Source: Chlorocebus sabaeus (lineage: Eukaryota; Chordata; Mammalia; Primates; Cercopithecidae). Taken from it: DNA of 64,000 nt. Within the stretch, counting starts at the first letter, position 1; every line of letters starts with the position of its first letter. Below, piece by piece: positions 11,986 to 22,765 of the stretch. A program made the translations under genes and the position numbers. Location: positions 23,088,688-23,152,687 of the forward strand of contig NC_132925.1 in the NCBI RefSeq assembly GCF_047675955.1. The letters are read 5' to 3'. The notes beneath the pieces were generated by a model. That model was not told the DNA's origin and did not search any database. It worked only from the letters and a program-made list of their open reading frames with translations.

Positions 11986-12872
11986 TTTTTTTTAATTTTT
12001 ACACTTGAAAATACTTAATGATAGCTTGTATCTCTAGGGTAATTTTATAGAAAGTTGTATTCTTATAAATCTTGGTTAATTGCAAATGAACTTCATAAGC
12101 ATTGAGAACAGAAGAGAGGCATTTATGTAGCAGCCATAAGCTCTTTCACCATGGGGGCAAAAGATAAAATATTAACTCTTAACCACATATTTTTTGTTCT
12201 TTCAACCCTCCATCACCTTCTCTTTGTCTGAATTTCCCTCCCCTTCCCCATATTCCACTTTCTTTGGCAGAAACAAAACAAAACAAGAAAGAAAGAAAAA
12301 TTTTACTTTACCATATGGAACTGCTTCTGTTGATTTAAACAATTGAAGAGCTTTTAATTCTTTTTTAGAACTACATTGTAATATATAAAGACATTTTATC
12401 CACTTCTGCCAGCTGCTAATTGGAAAGCATGGACATAAAAGTAGTTGCTGAATCATTAAGATTACTTTTGAAAAATGGAACTTCTAAACGTTGGTATAAT
12501 CATATCCAGTAAATTGGTGATTCTAGACTAAATTTACCTTGAAGAGGTATCGAGATTACTGCATTCAGTTGGACCTAAACAGTTTAAACATTTATTCCTA
12601 AACTTTTTAAAAAACAAAATATAACTCCTGTATTTTCTCTGCTTTATCATATTTAAGTATTACAAATAAGGTATTAAATTAAATATCATTTTTATAGAGT
12701 AATATCAGAAAAAATAACAAAAATAAATATTCTTTAGTTATTAACTCAAAAATTACATATTTATTACAGTTGAACAACAATAACAACAACAAAATAGATT
12801 ATCCAAATTATATGCGTATTTAGATACTTATGGGAAAAAGGAGAAAAAATAAAATACATATATCAAATAACC
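11986..12872. other. Unrecognised AT-rich sequence
   Basis: I recognise no gene or named repeat. A short (AAC)n-like run, 'acaacaataacaacaacaaa', lies at about 12,774-12,793, and a T-rich run at about 11,980-11,994 marks the left edge. Confidence 0.45.
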
Positions 12873-13254
12873 CACTATGGTTTGAAAGCTTGTGGCTTCC
12901 AAAACTCATGTTGAAAATGAGTTGCCATTGTAACAGTATTAAGAAGGGTTGCCTTTGAGAGGTGATTAGGCCATGAGTGATCCATGTTCATGAATGGATG
13001 AACACTATTATAAAAAGACTTCGGAAGTGTGGTCTTTCTCTTTGCCCCTCTGCCTCCCACCACGTGAGAATGCAGCATTCAAAGCACAATTTTGGAAGCA
13101 GATTTTGGACTGTCATAAGACACTGAATCTGCCAGTCCCTTGATAGTAGGTTTCCTAGTGTCTAGGACTGTGAGTCAATAAATTTATGTTTATTGTACAG
13201 TAATTTACCCAGTCTCTGGCATTTTGTTATAGTAGCACCAAAAAGACTGAGACA
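12873..13254 (+). mobile_element. Older MaLR-type LTR (MST/MLT1-like)
   Basis: It starts near 'ctatggtttgaaag' and shows 'gagaggtgattaggccatga', 'ctaggactgtgagtcaataa' and 'tttacccagtctctggcatt', ending 'gactgagaca' at 13,254. These are MaLR LTR landmarks in plus orientation. The complete MaLR provirus at 13,259-15,719 inserted essentially at its 3' end. Confidence 0.7.
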
Positions 13255-13258
13255 TAAC

Positions 13259-13653
13259 TGCTACAGTTTAAACGTGTCTCCGAAAGTTTGTGTGTCAGAA
13301 ATTTGATACTCAATCCAGCAGTGTTGGAAAGTGGGGCCTAATGGGAGGTGTCAGGGTCATGGGGGATGGGGGCACCATTCTAGTGAATTAACTAATGCCG
13401 ATAAAATGAGAGTAGCCTTTTTTTTTTTTTTACCGGGGTTCCTGAGAAAAGGACAAGCCTGGACTACTTTTGTCTCTTTCTTACCTTCTCTTTGCCTTTC
13501 TGCCATGGAATGCCATATCAAGAAAGTCCTCATCAGATGGTAGCCACTTGATCTTAGATTTCCCAGCCTTCAAAACTGTAAGACAATAAGTGGCTGTTTA
13601 TTATAAATTACTCTGTGGTATTTTGTTACAGCAGCACAAAAAATACTAATACA
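13259..13653 (+). mobile_element. 5' LTR of MST-type MaLR provirus
   Basis: The LTR begins TGCTACAGTTT and ends 'aatactaataca'. It contains 'ggggcctaatgggaggtgtc' and 'tttcccagccttcaaaactg', both MaLR landmarks, and an expanded T run at about 13,418-13,431. The preceding bases 13,254-13,258 are ATAAC, repeated after the 3' LTR. Confidence 0.85.
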
Positions 13654-15329
13654 AAAATATGGTATGAAGAAGTGGAACTGTTGTTATAGCAAATACCTGA
13701 AAATATGGAAGTTGCTTTGAAATGAGATAATAGGTAGTACCTGGAAGAAATTGGAAGAACAGGCTAGAAAAAACCTCAATTGCCATACATGGAGCATTAA
13801 GGAAAATTCTGGTGATGGCTCAGAAGAGCAGAAAGACTGAAGTGAGAGTTTGAAAGTTTTTAAAGCTAGTATTGAAGTGGTTGTTAGAATGCTAGTAGAA
13901 ATATGGACAGTAAAAGCAATTGTAATAAGGTCTTAGATGAAACTGTGGAACAAGGTCTTACAAACTGGAGTAAAGGCCATCCTTGTCAACAAGTGGCAAA
14001 AAAAATTGATAGAATCATGTCCATGCCTGAGAATTTTATGGAAGGTGAAATTTAAGTGCAATGAACTGAGATATCTGACAGAAGCAACATCTAAGCAAAA
14101 TATTGAAGGAGCTATATGGTTTCATTTAATCACATACAGTAAAATGAGAGAATAGACAAGTAATTTAAAAATAAATTTATACTTAAAGGGGAAATAAAAC
14201 ATAAAACTTTGGAAAATTCACAGCCTGAACACATAAAGAATTTAAAAATTGTGCCCGGGTGTGGCTAAATGACACTTTGACAATAAAATTATTAATAGTA
14301 TTGGTAGAAAGAAGCCAGGTTCTATTCATCAAGACAATGGAAGAATGTCTTTCAGCACAACCCCAGAAGTCTAAAGGGCAGAAAGATTTTGAAGATGGGC
14401 CCAGTGTGCTGTCCACAGGCTTGCTGCCTAGGACCACCTCAGGACTTTGCTCATTTTATTCTGGTGCATCACTCTTTGGCTACAACAGCTTAAGCAGGAC
14501 TGTGTGTGGCTGTGGTCACCACTCCAGAGGGCAATAGTAGTAAGCCTTGGCAGATCCATGTGATGCAAACTTAACAGATGTGCAGAATGGGTGGGCCTGG
14601 GATCTTGGTGACCTCTACGTAAATTTCAAAGGATGCCGTGAACAATATGGAGGGCCATGTGGTATCACAGGGATAGGGCCACCACAGGGTGTCTCCACAG
14701 GGATAATACCCAGAGGAAATGTGGGGTTGGAGCCACCACAGAGAATCTCCACTGGGGCAGTGCCTAGTGCAGCCACAGTCAAGGAACCTAGAACACAGAA
14801 TTGTAGAGCCACCAGCATGAAACACCAGCTTGGAAGAAATTCAGATATGAGAATCTAACCAATGATTCATGGGCTGAACCCAGCAAGGCCATGGGAGTGA
14901 AGCTGCCTGAGGCCTGGGCTCCCGTGTTTCCAGCAACTGTTACATGAAATCAAAGTGGATTCTGGAGCATGAACATTTTAATGTTGTTTACCATATGGAA
15001 CAACATTTTAGATTTGTAATTTTGGATTACTTGGGACCAGTTACTGTTTTCTTTTTACCTATTCTTCCCTTTTGGAATGGAAATGTCTATAATATGCCTG
15101 CCTCACCATTGTATTTTGGAAGTAGATAGCTTGATCGAGTTTATAGATTCATTACTGAATGGGGATTTGGTTCAGCATGAATTGTGCTTGATTCTCACAC
15201 ATATGGGAGTTAGATGAGACTCTAAACTTTTGAGTTGGTGCCAGAACAAGTTAAGACTTCCAGACAATTGAGATGGAACTAATGTATTTTGCATTTGAGA
15301 AGAACATGATTTGGGGGGCCAGCAGTGAA
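13654..15329 (+). mobile_element. MaLR provirus internal region (THE1/MST-int type)
   Basis: About 1.7 kb match the MaLR internal consensus in order. A 'ggaagaaattggaagaacag' block is followed by 'aaactttggaaaattcacag' near 14,205. A repetitive Gly/Pro-rich stretch at 14,540-14,780 contains 'agaggaaatgtggggttgga', and 'tgtctataatatgcctgcct' lies near 15,085 just before the 3' LTR. MaLR internal regions encode only a degenerate gag-like relict and no pol; no long frame survives here. The 103-codon frame at 14,547-14,858 falls in this region and is not a recognised protein. Confidence 0.82.
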
Positions 15330-15719
15330 GTACTACGATTTGAATGTGTCCCTCAAATTTCATGTGTTGGAAACTTGATCCCTAATGTGGCAGTATTGGG
15401 AAGTGAGATATAATGGGAAGTGTTTGGTTCATGGGGCCACTGTCCGGCTCCTCTAAATGCCATTATCAAGGGAGTAGGTTTGTTATCATGGCAGCAGTTT
15501 TCTTATAAAATGATGAGTTCAGCTTCCTTTTGATTTTCTCCCTTGCCATCTCTTTGGCCTTCCATCATAGATGATATAGCGAGAAGGCCTTTGCCAGATG
15601 CCAGTTTCTTGATATTGAACTTCTCAGCCACCAGAGTAGTCAGCCAATACAATTCTGTTAACTACAAATTACTCAGACTGTGATGTTCTGTTACAGCAGC
15701 CTGAAAATGAACTGTGAGA
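15330..15719 (+). mobile_element. 3' LTR of MST-type MaLR provirus
   Basis: This is the second copy of the LTR at 13,259-13,653, in the same orientation, with 'gtgtccctcaaatttcatgt', 'ttctcagccaccagagtagt' and a 3' end near 'aactgtgaga'. The next five bases, 15,720-15,724, are ATAAC and match the five before the 5' LTR. Most MaLR copies are solo LTRs, so a complete two-LTR unit with its duplication is the less common form. Confidence 0.85.
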
Positions 15720-15724
15720 ATAAC

Positions 15725-16722
15725 GTAAAAGAATTTATAGAATTTTTAGGGTCAATGTTAGAAAACATTATTTTTAATCTTTACTTCATGGAGATTTCAT
15801 AAGGTATTTATTTCATGTGGTCAGTAAACAGATAATTTTCAAATATTATTGTTCAGACCTTAACAAGTTATATTCTCTTGTCAGCTAGTAGAAGGGGAAA
15901 TAAAAATGTACACTTCAAAACAATGCTTTGAATGGACAACTTTAAACATATGTAAGCAGCAGTTTATTTTCTTATCCTTGTACTATGTGTTTTAGTTTAG
16001 TTTAGTTTTGTTTTTGTGTGTGTGTCTGCTCAGTTTTGCTAAAATGGTTATCAAATATATATTTGTTTCAAGTTGTCATTTTTTTCTGTAGTCTTTCTTT
16101 GTTTAATTTTCTTGTTTCAACTATCCTATCTGACATAGCAGTGCCATGTGCTGTTACAGATCTATTCAAGAGAACAAAGATGAAAGCTGGTTTTAAAGAA
16201 TTTATAACTCTTCTAGCATATTGTTTTACAATTAAATACTGTTTCTTCTTTAGAGTACTGCCTCTCTTGCTGGGAGTAGTATCCTCTGCTGCTGTAAGGA
16301 GGAGGGTAAGGCGGTACTCTCTGGTTCTATAATGTGAAGAAGCACTTTGCTGTGCCTGTTTCTCTATTATCTGTGCATGAGTGTTTAGTTAGAGTCATAT
16401 TTTCATCTATTCAACAAGTATGTATTAATGAATTTCTATGTCTGAGATACTGTGCTATAAGCCAGAAAATAAAGAATATGATAAAATATTGTTAATTCTC
16501 AGTCTCATGTTTCCAAAAAACTAAAGAAAAAAACAAAATATTGCAAATGATTTTCTTAAAAAAAAAAGGCATTGTCTAAATAGCACATGAATCTTACAGA
16601 TAAAAATTCATAGTAGAAGAGATAGAAGCTGTCAGTTGTGATCAGTCAGTCTTCCTGAAAGTAGTCGTCTTTGTTTCTAGGCCTTACTTTGGTAAAATGT
16701 GAACAACAGATGAGTTCTATTT
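15725..16722. other. Mostly unrecognised; weak antisense L2 at about 16,405-16,515
   Basis: No gene is visible. The stretch 'attcaacaagtatgtattaa' to 'gatactgtgctataagcc' (16,405-16,515) looks like the antisense 3' end of an L2 element. A T/G-rich run lies near 15,990-16,025. Confidence 0.45.
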
Positions 16723-16786
16723 CTCCAGCCTAGGCAACATAGTGAGATTCTCATCTCAAAAAAACAAAAAACAAAACACAAACAAA
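16723..16786 (+). mobile_element. Alu 3' tail fragment
   Basis: Only the last part of an Alu right monomer remains ('ctccagcctaggcaacatag'), followed by an interrupted A-rich tail ('aaaaaaacaaaaaacaaaac'). The upstream body is missing. Confidence 0.75.
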
Positions 16787-17490
16787 TAGCTTAAATGGAC
16801 GTTTTCCCAAAGAAGACATTTAAATGGCCAAAGGGTAGTTTCAAAAGTGGTATCATCACTAATAATCAAAGAAATTCAAATCAACACAACAATGGATTAT
16901 TATATCATAACTGTTAGGATGGCTATGATCAAAAGGACACAAGATAACAAATGTTGGCAGGTGTGTGAAGAAAAGAAAACCCATGCACACAGTTGATGGG
17001 AATGTAGATTGTCACAGCCATTATGAAGAAGCAGTATAAAAGCTTTTCAAAAAATTAAAAATAAAACATATTGAATCCAAATGTAATTTCTGGGTAGACA
17101 TGCAAAAGAGATGAAATCAGTACCTAGCAAATATACCTGCACTCCCACGTTCATTGCAACATTATTCACAGTATCTAAGCTATGAATAAATACAACTTAT
17201 ATCTATCCAAGGATAAATAAAGAAAATATTACAGATATGTACAATGGAATATTATTTAGCCATTAAAGAAGAAAAGTATTCCTTTCCCACAATGTGGATG
17301 AACCTTATGAATGCATTTTTAAGTGAAATAAGACAGATACCAAAAGACAAATATTGTATATTGTCACTTAGTGCTGGGGTTCAAATATACATCATGGATG
17401 GCAATGGATATGTTAATTAATTTGATTGTGGCAAACATGTACAAACCATCATGTGTACATCTTAAATATATCCCTCTTTATTTCATAATT
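16787..17490 (+). mobile_element. L1 3' end (L1M-type)
   Basis: The sequence follows the ORF2 C-terminus and 3' UTR of an old L1: 'gaagacatttaaatggcc', then 'caatggattattatatcata', 'ctgcactcccacgttcattg', and 'tacaatggaatattatttag' near 17,240. It fades out near 17,490 in a 'cttaaatatat' 3' UTR block. No open frame survives. Confidence 0.85.
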
Positions 17491-18522
17491 AAATACCTTT
17501 TAAGAGATAGCAACATTTGGTATAAACTTTATATAGACAACAATATGCATTTAAACTCTTATCCATATTCTATGTTAAATTGTTTTCTTTTTGTTTTAGG
17601 TAATAATATAATCTAAAGGGAACTGTTCCTCTGGGCATTATAATGAATCAATTAATTGATAACATCATCTTAATTAAAAGGTGAGCAAGAAATGTTAAGT
17701 ATGTCGGAGGTTTTGGTAAGATCTAAGTGTTCTATAAGGTGAGAGATAAACCCTCAGAAGATTTAAGAGTTTTGCACGTATATTAAGTTTCTAAGGTCCA
17801 ATGGACTGGGACGTGCTGTGACATATTCTTTGACATAAGACAAATTATTGTATTGTACACTTTCCAGTACAACTTTTCAGTTGTACAACTTTTTTCCAGT
17901 ACACTTTTCAGGTAGATTTCTGAAGGCATTTTCCTCACTTGGCTAATATGGTTCTACCCATTTACTGAGTGATGGGTGAGGATGCCAAGTTTGTAGGGCA
18001 GCAGAAAACTGCTCAGTAGCTGGCCAGGTCTACAGTAAAAACAACCTTGCCCTTTTGGCCATATGGCCGAGTAGACCCTATTATATTAGATTATTAGTGG
18101 TGGAAAAGATGGCAAACATCAATAGTAGTGTAATGTAGATATGTAAGGCTCTTGAACAAGGACATGATGTTGGTACAAAAAAATTGCATACCATTTGAAG
18201 AAACCACTCCTTATGTGCTAGTGGGTCCTGACCATGGAATATCAAATTACCACATGGTCAGAATTTCTCATCATAAACCAGGTTCTATCAGACCCATAAA
18301 ATCAAAACCAGGCCTTTCTAAAGAAAATTATTAGAAGATTGAATTGATACAAATAAAATTGGGTGGGTTTCACAATTAAACTCCATGATCATGTGGCTCA
18401 GAGTCTGCTCCCACCCCCATGTCATCCACTAGTGTTAAACTGGTGTATTTATCTGAGGTCCCAGCCATGTGGCATGTGAGTTGCATCAATGTGACCATAT
18501 GATAGATAAGGCAAACAACCAT

Positions 18523-18880
18523 TGTATTTGTTGGTTTTCATGCTGCTGATAAAGACATACCTGAAACTGGGCAATATACAAAAGAAAGAGGTTTATTGGA
18601 CTCACAATTCCACGTGGCTGGGGAAGCCTCACAATCATGGCAGAAGGTGAAAGGCACATCTCACATGGCAGCAGGCAAGAGAAGAGAGCTAGTGCAGGGA
18701 AACTCTCATTTTTATGTAACCATCAAATCTCATGAAACCCATTCACTATTGTGAGAACAGCATGGGAAAGACCTGCCCCCATTATTCAGTCATCTCCCAT
18801 TGGGTCCCTCTCCTAACATGTGGGAATTATGGGAACTACAAGATGAGATTTGGGTGGGGACACACAGCCAAACCATATCA
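18523..18880 (-). mobile_element. THE1/MSTA-like LTR, antisense, solo
   Basis: The plus strand reads the reverse complement of a MaLR LTR: 'tgctgataaagacatacctg' near the start, 'cacaatcatggcagaaggtg' in the middle, and an end at 'ccaaaccatatca' (reverse of the TGATATGGTTTGG start). It is 358 bp, a normal THE1/MSTA size. The five bases before it are 'accat' and after it 'gccat', a duplication with one mismatch. It inserted into the ERV-L pol remnant. Confidence 0.9.
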
Positions 18881-19895
18881 GCCATCCTGAGCTCGAAAAT
18901 GGGAAGGGAGAGTCAATATACATAAACCAAAAGTGGGGTGCTTCTGTATGACAGTCACACTTAGAGATAGCTGTAAATGACTGTCATGACAGGAAGTTGT
19001 TAATGTTTAGAGCAGTAGCTGATACACTTGGTTATCTACTTTGTGTGGAATGAGACAAACACTGTCAACAGTGTATAACTGGAATGTGTAGTTTCAGGGC
19101 TAGGAAGGAAAAAGACAAAAGAGTGTCTAGACAAGGGGCCATGTAGATAGGCATATGGGAATAGGCACAAAATATGAAGATCTTTATATCTACCAAAACT
19201 GATCCATTAGTGAAAATGCATTAAATCACTTAGTAGAGAGAATTTTTCCTCAAGTTGACTCAAATCAATCCCCTGTTATCAGTCATTCTAGTGCTGGCAA
19301 AATGGGTGACTGAATAAAGTAGCCATTGTAGAAGAGAGGAAGATATACATTAGCCTTACTCTAAGGCTCTTATTCACCAATGTTGATCTAAGAACAACTT
19401 CTGCCAAAGGTTCAACCTGCCAACTTATAAAGAATAAAAACAAAATACTACTCCTTAATAAAGAATTACTATAGTTTAAAGAATCACCCTCAAGTATGCT
19501 AACCAGTCATTTGATGATAAGTTGACTGCATTGGATATCGTCCATTCTGGAAAGTAGTGATAAGAATTAATACATATTTAGAATACATTTACTTTTCTTT
19601 ACTATAGTGCTTCAATAAATACCACTATTTAAGGTAGCATTTGGACCATTCACTTGGGGTCTTAAATAACATCAACAGACCATGGGCTCTAGAGCAAATG
19701 AGACTCTAGAGCAAATGAGATGCAGTGACGGGTATGCAACCTTGAGCTCCATTATTTCTATCACATATTGCATCATTCAGAAACTACCAGCCTCATAGTA
19801 ATGTAACAGTGTCTGGGATGTGCAACTGAGGTGTCATCTTGGAGATGATATCCTAGCAGGTTTAGTTGACTGTGAACATCAAGAATAGAACTGTT

Positions 19896-20210
19896 GGCCA
19901 GGCGCAGTGGCTCACGCCTCTTATCCCAGCACTTTAGGAGGCCAAGGTGGGCGGATCACAAGGTCAAGAGATCGAGACCATCCTGGCTAACACGGTGAAA
20001 CACCGTCTCTACTAAAAATACAAAAAGTTAGCCAGGCGTGGTGGTGGGCACCTGTAGTCCCAGCTACTCGGGAGGCTGAGGCAGGAGAATGGCGTGAACC
20101 CGAGAGGGGAGCTTGCAGTGAGCTGAAATCGGGCCACTGCACTCCAGCCTGGGCAACAGAGCAAGATACCATCTACAAAAAAAACAAAAAAACAAACAAA
20201 CAAACAAAAT
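19896..20210 (+). mobile_element. AluY-like element, full length
   Basis: It starts 'ggccaggcgcagtggctcac', carries the AluY-type 'agaatggcgtgaacccgaga' and 'gagcttgcagtgagctgaaa', and ends in an A-rich (CAAA)n tail. It is flanked by an exact 12-bp duplication 'aatagaactgtt' at 19,884-19,895 and 20,211-20,222. It is the youngest-looking insertion in the window and points to a catarrhine primate. Frames on its minus strand are Alu-derived and not genes. Confidence 0.95.
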
Positions 20211-20500
20211 AATAGAACTGTTATTATACAATGGGAATCAGAAAGAATACTTTAAGCACAAGGCAATCCATAGGGGTATAGCCTTCTATGCTTCTCCCAA
20301 AATGTTACAGAGAATGAACAAGTAGAGCATTCATGGCCTGAGAAAGTCATAGTGACCAGGAATCAGGTCCCTCAGAGAAAAGAGTTTGTGTTGTCTTATC
20401 ATGTAAGTTACTTAGACTAACAGAAGTACTAGCCCAGGTTGAGGCAAATGTAAAATGAATTGCAAAGAAGAACTATAATTGTTTTCTTTACAACAGATGT

Positions 20501-22470
20501 GGCAGCTGTGGCTATAATTTTTCCAATTTTTCTTTATTTTCAGTTGTCACAAAGGAAGACATAATCCTAGCCAAAAACGATTCATTTTTCTCTCTTTTTC
20601 CTTCTCTTCCTTACCTCATATACACTCCCTCTCTCTGTCTTTGTCCTTTTTTCATCTAATCACCTATGCAAGTATATTTAAAAATCTCTGATTCTCCAAA
20701 GTAAATTGTTTTACCAATCTTAAAATGTCATTTGAGAGAATTTGGTTAAGTAGCAGAAAAATACACCTAGATAGAAGAAAAAATAATTTCTTCTAGGTAT
20801 CATTATTTTACTGTATAAAATAAAAATGTAAATGTATCATTCAATAAATTGTCATATAATGGCAAATATCTAGAAGATAATTGTAATGTTCCCAACACAA
20901 AGAAAAATTAAATGCTGGAGGTGATGAATATCTCAATTATCCTGATCATTTCACATTATATACAGATATTTCATGTGTACCCCCTACATATGTACAAATA
21001 TTATATATCAACAAAAGATGGCATTTAAAATTAAATATCATGGCAGTGTACTCACAGGGTAGATACTGGTAATAGTTGTGGGTTTTAAAATTGTGTGTTA
21101 TGTCGTCTAGCCTGTATAAGTAATTTTATTTTAAAAATATTTTGATCATCAGATCACAGATATAAAAAGCAAAACCAAAAGAAAACCAAAATAAAGTGTG
21201 TTGTTGGGCAATAGTATGGCAAGCAATAAATATTAAACTTGCAAGTGCTGAAAGAGTTGCCTAAGCTGTTTTCAGCACTAGGGTAAAAAAGAAACAAAAA
21301 TCAGTAAACTCTTTATTCAGCAAACATGTCAACCAATTATGACTAAAATAAGGAAAGGCAATGAGATATTTTTAAAATCTACTCAATGTAAGAATTCAGA
21401 TATATATAGCCAAGCCTAGCTAAAACTTGATGAAAAAAAATAAAGTATAGTGAACAAAAAGATAAAGCATAAATATGCATAGAATATGAGAACAGGAAAT
21501 CTATGGAGTCGAAACTACTTGGTTTAATCATTTTCACTCTGTCAATGACTCATACAAATGCAGTCTCTCTACTTGGTGCTAGATAGACTCAGCCTGAGTA
21601 CTTGTTTGCTTGAATTGTTTCAAATTCTTTGCATGCTTGCTTTGGAAGATCAGTGGAGTAACTGGGCAACCTCTGCATCTGTTGAGCATCAACTCCATGG
21701 CCACAAATTTCTCTTTTCTTTCCAGCTGTGTGCCCTCTGAATCTAGGTTTAACTGGAGAAGAAATGACAGAATGAGATACAATGCAATCCAAATAGCTGG
21801 ATTTTAACTTTTTAGCACTATCAAATTCAAACCTGATCATGAATCTGTATCTCTGCCTTTACAAATAGTTTATTTTTCCTTCTCCTAATAAAGACGCCGT
21901 GTTCATCATCAGAATTGTAATGCCCCCTATTTATATTGTTTTCTGTTCTGTTGGTGCTGTGGACAAAGCTATGTATTCTATTGTGGTACCAAAGGAAAGA
22001 CTGTCCATATGTTTGAAATACAGTACTGTTTCAAAGCGTAAAATATTTATCTTATAGCAAGAAAGGAGCTGCAGAACAAGTAAAACTGATTAAAGTAAAC
22101 ATTTTTGTTGGTTTTTACTTTAAGAATACAGCAGCTCTGCTAAAAGTTGAAACTGTTAAAGAGACTAAGACAGTTTTATTTTTGTTAAATAATATATTGT
22201 AGATATTTGAGAAATAAAATGGTATAGGGTAATTTCTATAAGATTTCAAATTGTAAGAAATGTTTAGTATTCTCTTGATCATTTCTTTGTCTTGTCCATT
22301 TGTTTTTTCTTTTCTCATGATGAAAAACATGAAGTACTTAAGGTGCACTAAGCCACAACAAGTGCACATATAGTTGAAGTCTTAAGATGTTAAGAAGTAA
22401 ATTAACACATTTTACATAAGGACTGTAAACATTTCTATCAGTTCAACAGATATTTGTACCTAGAGTCTAT
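20501..22470. other. Mostly unrecognised; short L1 3' UTR piece at about 20,905-21,020
   Basis: No gene is visible. 'ggaggtgatgaatatctcaa' through 'atgtgtaccccctacatatg' (20,917-20,992) resembles the terminal 3' UTR of an L1M element on the plus strand. A polypyrimidine stretch lies at about 20,580-20,655. The rest is unassigned. Confidence 0.45.
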
Positions 22471-22754
22471 TTTCTTTTTTGTTGTTTTTTGAAACGGAGT
22501 CTCGCTCTGTCACCCAGGTGGGAGTGCAGTGGTGTGATCTTGGCTCACTGCAACCCCTGCTTCCTAGGTTCAAGAGATTATCCTGCCTCAGACTCCCAAG
22601 AAGCTGGAATGACAAGTGCCTGCCACCTTATCTGGCTAACTTTTGTATTTTTAGTAGAGATGGGGTTTCACCATGTTGGACAGGCTGATCTTGAACTCCT
22701 GATCTCAGGTGATCTGCCTGCCTCAGACCCCCAAAGTGCCGGGATTACAGATGT
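22471..22754 (-). mobile_element. Alu element, antisense, slightly 5'-truncated
   Basis: A T-rich run is followed by 'gaaacggagtctcgctctgt' and runs to 'gccgggattacagatgt'. The last 20 or so bases of a full Alu 5' end are missing. The flanks 'ctagagtctat' (22,460-22,470) and 'ctagtttctat' (22,755-22,765) match at 9 of 11 bases and look like the target-site duplication. The two overlapping plus-strand frames of 69 and 89 codons here are antisense-Alu translation and not genes. Confidence 0.93.
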
Positions 22755-22765
22755 CTAGTTTCTAT

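Larger units (their letters stand above)
17613..20500 (+). pseudogene. ERV-L pol remnant (end of RT, RNase H, integrase), interrupted
   Basis: By recall this follows the order of HERV-L pol. The end of RT includes a YIDD-equivalent site at 17,652-17,663, now Leu-Ile-Asp-Asn by my reading. 'ggtccaatggactgggac' lies near 17,796 and 'tttactgagtgatgggtgag' near 17,960. RNase H-region text follows ('ctccatgatcatgtggctca' near 18,382, 'ttagagcagtagctgataca' near 19,008). Integrase text includes 'caacctgccaacttata' near 19,414 and 'gcattggatatcgtccattc' near 19,529. Frames are full of stops and indels. A 60-codon frame at 18,152-18,334 is a chance remnant. Assignment weakens after about 19,700, and the ends are approximate. 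An antisense LTR (18,523-18,880) and an AluY (19,896-20,210) lie inside it. No own LTRs are recognisable. Confidence 0.68.

Noticed and set aside
12873..15719. A three-LTR MaLR recombinant
   Set aside because: The ATAAC duplication brackets only the last two LTRs, so the first is a separate older element.
18152..18334. 60-codon frame that looks like a conserved protein
   Set aside because: It lies inside the ERV-L pol remnant and is flanked by stops; it is a relict, not a gene.
22479..22758. Two overlapping plus-strand frames of 69 and 89 codons
   Set aside because: Both are translations of an antisense Alu.
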